Shown here piece by piece: positions 35,015-42,915 of a stretch of DNA of 64,000 nt (positions within the stretch are counted from its first letter, which is position 1; the number at the start of each line of letters is the position of its first letter). The position numbers and the translations under genes were made by a program. Below the pieces are notes generated by a model, which made no database searches, was not told the origin of the DNA, and saw nothing but the letters and a program-made list of their open reading frames with translations. This DNA comes from JAXGPX01 sp040766745 (lineage in GTDB: Bacteria; Bacillota; Sulfobacillia; Fermentithermobacillales; Fermentithermobacillaceae): contig JAXGPX010000002.1 of the NCBI GenBank assembly GCA_040766745.1, forward strand, positions 1-64,000, in the 5' to 3' direction.

Positions 35015-35628
35015 TTTTCACCCCTCCTTTCGTCTGGTTTGACGTTAGAAGGAGAAATTTGTTCCGCCTCAAAGAGTTTTCTTACAATATTCCGCGCCCG
35101 GTGAATTCGTGATTTGACAGTACCCAAAGATACATCCAGAATCTCTGAAATTTCCTGGTACGAATAACCTTGCACATCACACAAAATAAGAATTGCCCGG
35201 TAGTGTGGATCAAGGCCATTGAGCACACTAAGGGCTTTCTCGCCTAGGAATGTGCTTTCAACAATGTCCTCTGTGCTATCTCCCTGGTCCTCTACTTGCC
35301 TTTGCACTTCTGAATCAGGAAATACTACCGGTGTATCCAGAGAATATACCTTTACCTTATTGTATTTCCGTATATGGTCTAAAGAAGCGTTGACACATAC
35401 TCTGTATATCCACGTAGAGAACCGGCTCTCCCCGCGAAACTTCGGCAGAGCCTGATATGTCTTGAGAAAAACTTCCTGGACTATGTCCATAGCATCTTCG
35501 CTATTAGACACCAGGCGAAAGGCTATGTTATACAAACTCTTCTCATAGGCACTTACAAGGGCCTCAAAAGCTTGTATGTCGCCTTTCGATGCTCTTTCAA
35601 CAATGACTTCTTCATTTGAAAAAGACAC
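35011..35628 (-). CDS. ECF sigma factor, SigW/RpoE-like
   Basis: A 205-residue extracytoplasmic-function sigma factor. Region 2: AFEALVSAYEKSLYNIAFRL, DAMDIVQEVFLKTYQ, FRGESRFSTWIYRV. Region 4: LDPHYRAILILCDVQGYSYQEISEILDVSLGTVKSRIHRAR. The GTG at 35628 is chosen because GGAGGGG lies six bases upstream; the longer frame adds 12 residues without a site. It is directly followed by its likely anti-sigma, with overlapping ATGA, and is about 12 bases downstream of aspS if the longer start is used. Confidence 0.94.
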   Translation of the reverse strand: MSFSNEEVIVERASKGDIQAFEALVSAYEKSLYNIAFRLVSNSEDAMDIVQEVFLKTYQALPKFRGESRFSTWIYRVCVNASLDHIRKYNKVKVYSLDTPVVFPDSEVQRQVEDQGDSTEDIVESTFLGEKALSVLNGLDPHYRAILILCDVQGYSYQEISEILDVSLGTVKSRIHRARNIVRKLFEAEQISPSNVKPDERRGEK

Positions 35629-35675
35629 CTGTTTCCCCTCCGGTCTCCAATCTCTAATCTGCAAACGTTAATTCT

Positions 35676-37550
35676 CTATTCCTCGTCGTGATTCTTGGCT
35701 GCAGAATTTTTCTTCTGCATCTTCGATAAACCCAATTCCCCAAGCTGCTCTGGCTTAACCGCCGAGGGCGCGCCTGTAAGAAGGCAGGTACCCCTGGTAG
35801 TCTTCGGGAATGCAATCACATCTCTTATGGTGGTTGCACCTGCCATTAACATGACAAACCTGTCCAGTCCAAAAGCTATGCCACCGTGAGGAGGCGCTCC
35901 GTATTCAAAGGCCTCCAGAAGAAAACCGAACTTCTCCCTGGCTTCATCCACAGAAAGGTTCAACATTTTGAACACTGCTTCTTGAAGGTCTCTTCTGTGT
36001 ATACGTATGGAACCCGAGGCAAGTTCCACTCCATTCAATACAAGATCGTAAGCTCTTGCCCGAATTTGGGATTTAACCTCGTCATCCTGAGAATCAAGCA
36101 TGTGAATATGCCGGCTGACAGGGCTGGTAAATGGATGGTGGGCAGCCTGCCACTCACCTGTATCTTCGGTTTTCTCAAGAAGGGGGAACTCTGTTATCCA
36201 TAGGAAGTTAAACTTGTCTCCTGGGATCATGCCCAGCTTTGCCCCAAACTCCAGCCGGAGCCTGCCCAGTACCGAAACAGCAACGTTAAACTTATCTGCG
36301 ACTGCAAGGACAAGATCTCCTTCTTTGGCACCTGTAATTGCCCTGATTGCTGCAACCTCATCCTGAGCAAGGTGCTTCTTCACAGGTGATTTTATGTCTC
36401 CGCCAGGCAAGTATGCTATATGCAGAAGCCCTTTGGCCCCTAGGTTCCTGGCCCGTTCTGTTAGCATGTCAAGTTCCTGCCTGGATAGGCTCGAGCATCC
36501 AGGCACACATATTGCCCTTATCGTCCCATCGGCCTTTATGGTATTCTTGAACACCATGAAGTCGGAATTTCCAAGAGCACCGGTGATATCGTGAATTTCC
36601 ATGCCAAACCTGGTATCAGGCTTGTCAGACCCGTACCGTTCCATAGCTTCATTCCAACTCATTCTGGGGAAAGGAACAGCAACATCGAGCTTCATTACCT
36701 CGCTCCACAGGTGCTTAACCATTCCCTCTACCAAATTGAATATCTGTTCTTCGCCTGCAAAAGAAAGTTCAATGTCAATCTGGGTAAACTCAGGTTGCCG
36801 GTCAGCCCTAAGGTCCTCGTCCCTGTAGCAGCGGGCCAACTGGAAGTACTTGTCCACGCCTGACACCATCAGCAATTGCTTAAAAAGCTGGGGCGACTGG
36901 GCCAGGGCGTAAAAATAGCCTGGCTCCAATCTTGAAGGTACCAGATAATCCCGGGCACCCTCAGGAGTGCTTTTGGTCATCGACGGTGTTTCAATCTCCC
37001 AAAACCCGTTCTCCGAAAGGTAATTTCTCAGAGCCATGGTAGCTTTGTGCCTGAGTTGAAAATTCTTTAGCATAGGAAGCCTGCGCAAGTCAATGTAACG
37101 GTATCTCATTCTCAAAGACTCGTCAGGCTCAGGCTCGTCTCTTATAACAAAAGGCGGTGTCTTGGACTGGTTGAAAACCTTGATTTCATCAGCCGCAACT
37201 TCAACAGCCCCTGTAGCAACATTGGGATTCTCTCTGCCAGGGGCTCTCTTTTCAACTACCCCGGTAACACACACCACGTATTCAGAACGCAGGCACTTGG
37301 CCATGTCAAAACTTTCCGGCGACCTGGCATGATCTGAAACCACTTGAACCATACCGGTCCTGTCTCTAAGGTCAATAAATATCAGATCTCCTAGGTCCCT
37401 TTGCCTGTTTACCCAGCCCATAAGGACCACCCTAGACCCGATATCTTTCTCACCTAGTTCACCGCAATAGCCCGTCCGCTCAAGCCCTTCAAAATCTGAT
37501 ATTAAGACAGGGGATCTTCCGCTGTCTTGCTGTTCGTCAATTGCTGCCAC
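35676..37550 (-). CDS. aspS: Aspartyl-tRNA synthetase
   Basis: Charges tRNA-Asp (or also tRNA-Asn if non-discriminating). A 624-residue bacterial-type class II enzyme. The OB-fold anticodon domain (about 25-140) starts RTGYCGELGEKDIGSRVVLMGW. Motif 2 reads YFQLARCYRDEDLRADRQPEFTQID (broken here only by description). A GAD insertion (about 310-440) follows, and motif 3 is GGIAFGLDRFVMLMAG. The GTG start at 37550 lies within the end of hisS, with AAGGAGGA upstream. The N-terminus has about 25 extra residues and the C-terminus is Lys-rich. No T-box leader is present. Confidence 0.95.
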   Translation of the reverse strand: MAAIDEQQDSGRSPVLISDFEGLERTGYCGELGEKDIGSRVVLMGWVNRQRDLGDLIFIDLRDRTGMVQVVSDHARSPESFDMAKCLRSEYVVCVTGVVEKRAPGRENPNVATGAVEVAADEIKVFNQSKTPPFVIRDEPEPDESLRMRYRYIDLRRLPMLKNFQLRHKATMALRNYLSENGFWEIETPSMTKSTPEGARDYLVPSRLEPGYFYALAQSPQLFKQLLMVSGVDKYFQLARCYRDEDLRADRQPEFTQIDIELSFAGEEQIFNLVEGMVKHLWSEVMKLDVAVPFPRMSWNEAMERYGSDKPDTRFGMEIHDITGALGNSDFMVFKNTIKADGTIRAICVPGCSSLSRQELDMLTERARNLGAKGLLHIAYLPGGDIKSPVKKHLAQDEVAAIRAITGAKEGDLVLAVADKFNVAVSVLGRLRLEFGAKLGMIPGDKFNFLWITEFPLLEKTEDTGEWQAAHHPFTSPVSRHIHMLDSQDDEVKSQIRARAYDLVLNGVELASGSIRIHRRDLQEAVFKMLNLSVDEAREKFGFLLEAFEYGAPPHGGIAFGLDRFVMLMAGATTIRDVIAFPKTTRGTCLLTGAPSAVKPEQLGELGLSKMQKKNSAAKNHDEE

Positions 37551-38829
37551 CTGAGAGTTCCTCCTTCATAAAGCCCAACACAAGGCCAAGTGCGACTTCC
37601 TTCTGCCACCCATGTTCCATAGACCTTATGGCCGCGGCGTTTTTCTTTAGTTCTTCTTCACCAAGTATAACAACATACCTGGCGTTTAGTCTGTTTGCAT
37701 GCTTCATCTGTGCCTTGATGCTTCTTCTCAGCGGGTCAAAGTCGCATGACAGTCCCAGGGAACGAAAATCCTTGACCAGTTGAAACCCTCTAATGGCAAT
37801 TTCCCTGGAGACTTCTTGATCTTCGCTGTCAGGGGTAACCACAAAGCAGTCAGCCCGAACGTGAGGGTCAATAGGCTTCTCTCCCTTTTCAGCAGCAAGC
37901 AGAAGCCGTTCCAATCCCATGGCAAACCCGACTCCTGGCAGGGGCTTCCCGCCCAGTTCCTCAACAAGCCCGTCATAGCGCCCTCCGCCAATAATGGTAT
38001 CCTGAGCGCCGAGAGGAGGCCACTTGAGTTCAAAAACCGTGTTTGTATAGTAATCAAGCCCTCTGACCAAGGCAGGGTCAACAAAATATTCCAGCCCCAT
38101 AGATGTGAGAATTGATTTTAGCGTGTCCCAATGATCTTTACAGTCAGGGCACAGGTAGTCGTGGATTGAGGGGGCACCGGCAGTGATTGCACGGCAAGCC
38201 GGATTCTTGCAGTCCATGACCCTCAAGGGGTTTTTCTCGAGCCTGTTCTGACAATCAGGGCAAAGGGCAGGTGCTTTCTCAGACAGGTGCTTGATAAGGT
38301 CTTCTTTGTGTCTTTTTCGGCATACAGGGCATCCAATAGTATTAATGAAGAGGGACGTACCCTTAAGCCCAAGTTCCTCGGCAATTCTAACGCTGAGCAA
38401 AATGACTTCTACATCGGAATAGGGGGAACGTGAACCCAGTACTTCAACACCGTACTGGACAAACTCTCTGTACCTTCCTGCTTGAGGTTTCTCGTAGCGG
38501 AACATAGGCCCTAAGTAGAACAATTTCCTTGGCAGGGCCCCGCTATCCAGGCCATGCTCAAGGAACGCCCGTACCACCGGAGCCGTGCCCTCAGGCCTGA
38601 GAGTAAGGTCTCTGCCGCCTTTGTCCTGGAACGTATACATCTCTTTTTGAACAATGTCAGTGGTCTCTCCTACAGTCCTGGAAAACAGTTCTGTATGTTC
38701 AAACATAGGAGTCCTTATTTCTTCGAAATTATGTATCCTTGAAAGCCTCCTAAGAAGTGCTTCAAGCCTGTTCCATTTGTGTGATTCAGGAGGCAAAATG
38801 TCGTTAGTGCCTCTAGGTGCTTTTATCAT
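37537..38829 (-). CDS. hisS: Histidyl-tRNA synthetase with Cys-rich insertion
   Basis: Charges tRNA-His. 430 residues: APRGTNDILPPES at the start, motif 2 with LRPEGTAPVVRAFLEHGL, the HisA/B motifs VRGLDYYTNTVFEL and GGGRYDGLVEELGG, GVGFAMGLERLLLA, and a C-terminal anticodon-binding domain. Between about 173 and 236 there are four CxxC-like pairs (CPVC, CPDC, CKNPAC, CPDC), suggesting a zinc-binding insertion, a feature seen in a subset of Bacillota enzymes. It overlaps aspS by 14 bases, the usual hisS-aspS order. Confidence 0.95.
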   Translation of the reverse strand: MIKAPRGTNDILPPESHKWNRLEALLRRLSRIHNFEEIRTPMFEHTELFSRTVGETTDIVQKEMYTFQDKGGRDLTLRPEGTAPVVRAFLEHGLDSGALPRKLFYLGPMFRYEKPQAGRYREFVQYGVEVLGSRSPYSDVEVILLSVRIAEELGLKGTSLFINTIGCPVCRKRHKEDLIKHLSEKAPALCPDCQNRLEKNPLRVMDCKNPACRAITAGAPSIHDYLCPDCKDHWDTLKSILTSMGLEYFVDPALVRGLDYYTNTVFELKWPPLGAQDTIIGGGRYDGLVEELGGKPLPGVGFAMGLERLLLAAEKGEKPIDPHVRADCFVVTPDSEDQEVSREIAIRGFQLVKDFRSLGLSCDFDPLRRSIKAQMKHANRLNARYVVILGEEELKKNAAAIRSMEHGWQKEVALGLVLGFMKEELSGGSN

Positions 38830-38889
38830 AATGTACCACTCCTATGAAAACTTACAGGGAATCAGTTCGTTTATTTAAGATACCACAAA

Positions 38890-39558
38890 TCACAGTAAAA
38901 AGGGATTTTCTGTACGTTCTTTTCCTACTGTGGTAGGTGCATTGTGGCCAGGGTATATGAGGGTATCATCTGGCAGGGTTAGTACTTTGCTGCGGATGCT
39001 ATTAAGAAGTTGATCCATGTCGCCGCCGGGAAAGTCAGTCCGCCCTACGCTCAGGCGAAAAATCAGGTCTCCCGAGAACAAAACTCCAGGCCCACTCTTA
39101 GGGGCTGCCTCCGAACTTCCTGAGGCCGGACTTCCCGGCCAATACAGAGATATACTACCGGGACTGTGCCCTGGAGTCTCAAAGACATGAAGGCGTGAAT
39201 TCCCGAAATCGATTATGTCGCCCTCTTTTACTGTGCGGGAATCCTTAACAGGTACCATACCCGATGGGCCTATGAACGACTTCATCCACCCGGGGTCTTC
39301 CAGAAACGCCTTATCACCCTCTGCGATCATCACAGGAGCTCCGGTACCGGCCTGAATCACCCCTGCGTCAACAATGTGGTCAACATGTCCATGGGTAAGT
39401 ACTATACTTTCGAGGCTAAGCCCAAGCTTGCGGATAAAGTCAAGAATTGAAGAACCTCTTCCCCCCGGGTCTATGACCACGGCTTTACCGGCCTCTTCGT
39501 CTTGTAGAATATAGCAGTTAGTCGCAAGGGGGCCGACAACACGCCTGTGTACTTTCAC
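38890..39558 (-). CDS. MBL-fold hydrolase, glyoxalase II-like
   Basis: A 222-residue metallo-beta-lactamase-fold hydrolase. NCYILQDEEAGKAVVIDPGG is followed by the metal motif THGHVDHIVDAG, ETPGHSPGSISLY, and a second metal site FSGDLIFRLSVGRTDFPGGD, ending in YPGHNAPTTVGKE. This is the hydroxyacylglutathione-hydrolase-like group common in the relA-dtd-MBL-hisS cluster of Bacillota. The physiological substrate is unknown. Confidence 0.92.
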   Translation of the reverse strand: MKVHRRVVGPLATNCYILQDEEAGKAVVIDPGGRGSSILDFIRKLGLSLESIVLTHGHVDHIVDAGVIQAGTGAPVMIAEGDKAFLEDPGWMKSFIGPSGMVPVKDSRTVKEGDIIDFGNSRLHVFETPGHSPGSISLYWPGSPASGSSEAAPKSGPGVLFSGDLIFRLSVGRTDFPGGDMDQLLNSIRSKVLTLPDDTLIYPGHNAPTTVGKERTENPFLL

Positions 39559-39591
39559 ATGAAGAACCGCCTTTCTGTGTGGGACTCTGAA

Positions 39592-40041
39592 TCAAAATTC
39601 CTTGTGGCTGGAGATCAGTATGGTAACCGGGCCGTCATTTACCAGGGAAACTTCCATGTGCTCACCGAAAATACCTGTCCCAACACGTAACCCCATACTC
39701 CTGAGATTGTCAACCACTTTCATGTATAAATCGTTGCCTTTGTCAGGAGGTGCTGCCCCATCAAATCCCGGGCGTTTGCCTTTCTTTACATCTCCATACA
39801 ACGTAAACTGAGAGACAACCAAAACCTCTCCTGATACGTCAACAAGGGACAAATTCATCTTGCCGGCATCATCGGAAAACACTCTAAGCCCGGCAATCTT
39901 GCCAGCCATATATGTAACATCTTTTTCAGTATCGTCTTTTCCTACACCTAGAAGAACAAGAGCCCCAGGGCCAATTGATGCTACTTCCTCTTGGCCGACA
40001 AGGACTTTCGCCTGCTTTACCCTTTGAAATACTGCCCGCAA
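39592..40041 (-). CDS. dtd: D-aminoacyl-tRNA deacylase
   Basis: Removes D-amino acids (and glycine from tRNA-Ala) mischarged on tRNA. 149 residues: MRAVFQRVKQAKVLV, the SQFTLYGDVKKGKRPGF motif and the second active-site motif VNDGPVTILI at the C-terminus. It begins 2 bases after the relA stop, so the two are co-transcribed. Confidence 0.95.
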   Translation of the reverse strand: MRAVFQRVKQAKVLVGQEEVASIGPGALVLLGVGKDDTEKDVTYMAGKIAGLRVFSDDAGKMNLSLVDVSGEVLVVSQFTLYGDVKKGKRPGFDGAAPPDKGNDLYMKVVDNLRSMGLRVGTGIFGEHMEVSLVNDGPVTILISSHKEF

Positions 40042-40043
40042 TT

Positions 40044-42206
40044 CTACGTCCTCCTGCCAAAAACACGGCTAACCGCAATAATGCCTTTAATTGTCTTTAT
40101 TTCAGAAACCACTTTCCTGAGTTCATTAAGGTCATGAATCTCAAACAATATAGTAATCTTGGCAATCCCGTCAGATTGGCCTCTTGCTGTAGCGTTGGTG
40201 ATATTAGAACCCAGGCCTGCTATTACCGAAGTTATCTCGGCAAACAACCCCGGCCTGTCGTTGCCCTCTACAAGTATCTCTACAGGGTAAGATGCCTCTA
40301 CCTCAGATTCCCATGAAGTTTCAATGAAACGTTCTGTATCAGTCAAAGATTGAAGCATAGGACAGTCTAGCCTGTGAACAGTCACTCCCCTGCCCCTGGT
40401 GATATATCCAATGATTGGGTCTCCTGGCACAGGTGTACAACAATGTGCCAGGCGTACAAGCAAGTCACTCATTCCCTTAACGATTACCGCCTCTTCAGGC
40501 CCCCTGGGCTTGGCCGGGGCAGATTTAGGCGCCTCTTCTTTCTGTGGCAAAAGGGAAGGATTAGTTCTGAGAATCTCATCCCTTAGCCTTGTTGTTACGT
40601 GAACAGGGCTTACCCCGCCATAGGAAATGGCCGCATACAGCCCTTGAATATCAGAGTAGTTCAACTTGTGCAATATGATATCGATAATTCCCGCATCGTC
40701 AAGGTCACCAAATTTGACGCCAAGTTTCTGAAGTTCCTTTTCCAGGCTGGCTTTACCCCGGGCAATGTCTTCTTCCCGTACTTGTTTCTTGAAAAACGCC
40801 CTTATCTTAGACCGAGCCTGGGATGTCTTGACAATTTCAAGCCAATCCCGGCTAGGGCCAGATGATTGCCGGGAAGTTAGAATCTCTACAATATCGCCGG
40901 TATTGAGTCGGCGTGACAACTGAACCAGTTTCCCATTGACTTTGGCTCCGGTACAATGGTGGCCGATATCAGTGTGAATCCTGTAGGCAAAATCAAGAGG
41001 AGTGGAGCCTACAGGCAAGTCAATTACGTCGCCTTTAGGTGTGAATACAAAAACCTCGTCATTGAAAACATCGATTTTCAAAGCTTCCATAAATTCTCCG
41101 GCATCTGTCATTTCTCTCTGCCAGTCAAGAAGCTGGCGCAGCCATGACATTTTCTGATCAAAGGATCTATCAGATCTGCCCTCTTTATATTTCCAGTGGG
41201 CGGCACTGCCGTACTCTGCAGTCCGGTCCATTTCTCTGGTTCTTATTTGAATCTCAAAAGGTTCACCCAATGGCCCGACTACAGTTGTGTGAAGAGACTG
41301 ATAACCGTTTGGCTTAGGCATGGCAATATAATCCTTGAACCTGCCAGGCATGGGCTTCCATAGAGTATGGACAATTCCCAGAACCTCATAGCAGTCAGTT
41401 ACAGTGCCAACTATGACTCTTACTGCAAGAAGATCGTAAATCTCAGAAAAGGCTGTTCCCTGCCGCTGCATTTTCCTATATATACTATACAGGTTCTTGG
41501 CCCGGCCCTGGACTTCAGCCTGTATGCCTGCCTCGTCAAGCCTATTCTTCAGACGGTTCATTACCATGGCAGCCTCTGCTTCCCGTTGGCTGCGTTTTGC
41601 AGCAATCTGCCTGGCCAATGACCGGTATTCTTCTGGGTACAAATATCGAAAACCCAGGTCCTCAAGTTCCCATTTGAAGCGCCATATTCCCAGGCGGTGA
41701 GCCAAAGGCGCGTATATTTCCAGAGTTTCTTCGGCAGTTTTCTTCTGTTTCTCAACCGGCAGTGCATCAAGAGTCCTGAGGTTATGGATTCGATCGGCCA
41801 GCCGGATAACGACTACCCGCCAGTCTTCGGCCATAGCCAAAAACATTTTTCTAAGATTGGACACTTGCTCTTCTACTCTGGAATGGAACTGTATCCTGCT
41901 CAGTTTGGTTACGCCATCAACCAGCAGGGCAATCTCGTTACCGAACTCTGCCGCGATTTCCTGGATTGTTACCGAGGTATCTTCTACTACATCATGCAGC
42001 AATGCCGCAGCTAGGGTCTGGGCATCGCCTTCGAGTTCGGACAGAATCCGGGCAACAGCCACAGGGTGCTCTACAAACTCTTCTCCTGATATGCGGAATT
42101 GACCTGAATGAGCCGCAGCAGCAAAAGAATAGGCTCTCTGGACCAGTTCTTTCTCCCGGTCCGACAAATAAGCGCCTATGTCTTCTCTCAGTTTTGTAAC
42201 TGCCAC
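40044..42206 (-). CDS. relA: RelA/SpoT bifunctional (p)ppGpp synthetase/hydrolase
   Basis: Long RSH protein of 720 residues controlling the stringent response. An HD hydrolase domain (about 40-190) has intact HDVVED. The synthetase domain (about 230-350) contains GRFKDYIAMPKPNGYQSLHTT. A TGS domain (about 385-450) begins VFVFTPKGDVIDLP, followed by helical and zinc-finger-like parts (RLAHCCTPVPGDPIIGYI) and a C-terminal ACT domain (about 648-720). Both catalytic halves look active. A hairpin with a T-run lies between apt and this gene, so it may have its own promoter. Confidence 0.95.
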   Translation of the reverse strand: MAVTKLREDIGAYLSDREKELVQRAYSFAAAAHSGQFRISGEEFVEHPVAVARILSELEGDAQTLAAALLHDVVEDTSVTIQEIAAEFGNEIALLVDGVTKLSRIQFHSRVEEQVSNLRKMFLAMAEDWRVVVIRLADRIHNLRTLDALPVEKQKKTAEETLEIYAPLAHRLGIWRFKWELEDLGFRYLYPEEYRSLARQIAAKRSQREAEAAMVMNRLKNRLDEAGIQAEVQGRAKNLYSIYRKMQRQGTAFSEIYDLLAVRVIVGTVTDCYEVLGIVHTLWKPMPGRFKDYIAMPKPNGYQSLHTTVVGPLGEPFEIQIRTREMDRTAEYGSAAHWKYKEGRSDRSFDQKMSWLRQLLDWQREMTDAGEFMEALKIDVFNDEVFVFTPKGDVIDLPVGSTPLDFAYRIHTDIGHHCTGAKVNGKLVQLSRRLNTGDIVEILTSRQSSGPSRDWLEIVKTSQARSKIRAFFKKQVREEDIARGKASLEKELQKLGVKFGDLDDAGIIDIILHKLNYSDIQGLYAAISYGGVSPVHVTTRLRDEILRTNPSLLPQKEEAPKSAPAKPRGPEEAVIVKGMSDLLVRLAHCCTPVPGDPIIGYITRGRGVTVHRLDCPMLQSLTDTERFIETSWESEVEASYPVEILVEGNDRPGLFAEITSVIAGLGSNITNATARGQSDGIAKITILFEIHDLNELRKVVSEIKTIKGIIAVSRVFGRRT

Positions 42207-42239
42207 CGGTTAAGCATTGACTCCTTCACGTTGTTTTAG

Positions 42240-42284
42240 AAAAGCGACATGTCCGGATTTGAATCTAATAAACCCGCATGTCGC
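42240..42284 (-). terminator. Terminator after apt
   Basis: On the minus strand GCGACATG ... CATGTCGC (8 bp, 25-base loop) is followed by TTTTCT, about 90 bases after the apt stop and 35 bases before the relA start. Confidence 0.65.
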
Positions 42285-42372
42285 CTTCTTGCCTGCGAAA
42301 GCATCACCGCAAACGGCCCTGTTGAACTACTTCCGTTATGTTACTTTATGAAGAAAACACCTAAATTGTCTT

Positions 42373-42915
42373 CTAATCGTTTAGCTTCAGCACAGAGATA
42401 ACCTTGTACCCCTTTTTAGATAGATTAGCCCTGCCAGGGGTGTAAGTCAACTCAATTAAGAACGCTGCAGCAGCAACTTGGCCGCCAAGCCTTTCGACCA
42501 TGTCAATAGTAGCTGCTATTGTGCCCCCGGTGGCAAGCAAATCGTCTAGAATAAGGACTTTTTCCCCTGGGCGGACGGCGTCTTCGTGAATCTCAAGGGT
42601 ATCCGTTCCGTATTCAAGCTGGTACTCTCCCTTAAGGGTCTTCCATGGCAGCTTGCCTTTCTTTCTGACAGGGGCAAAACCTTTGCCCATCACATAGGCA
42701 AGGGCACTGCCAACAATGAAACCGCGGGCCTCAGGCGCAACAATAATGTCAAAATCAATATCCTTGCACGCGTTCTGGAGAGCACCAATTGCTTTGCGAA
42801 ACGTTTCCGGGTCTCTCAAGAGCGGAGTTATGTCTTTAAAACTAATCCCCTTTTGAGGAAAATCAGGAATTACCCTAATTGCCTCTATAAGATCCTTTTC
42901 AATGTTCTCCTCCAT
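42373..42915 (-). CDS. apt: Adenine phosphoribosyltransferase
   Basis: Salvages adenine to AMP using PRPP. 180 residues from an ATG with GAGGGA upstream: RVIPDFPQKGISFKDITPLLRD, APEARGFIVGSALAY, KKGKLPWKT and the PRPP loop VLILDDLLATGGT. The N-terminus lies inside the end of recJ (17-35 base overlap depending on the start). The recJ-apt-relA order is typical of Bacillota. Confidence 0.95.
   Translation of the reverse strand: MEENIEKDLIEAIRVIPDFPQKGISFKDITPLLRDPETFRKAIGALQNACKDIDFDIIVAPEARGFIVGSALAYVMGKGFAPVRKKGKLPWKTLKGEYQLEYGTDTLEIHEDAVRPGEKVLILDDLLATGGTIAATIDMVERLGGQVAAAAFLIELTYTPGRANLSKKGYKVISVLKLND

Noticed and set aside
38830..38889. T-box leader before hisS-aspS
   Set aside because: The gap is only about 60 bases and contains no T-box sequence or specifier hairpin.
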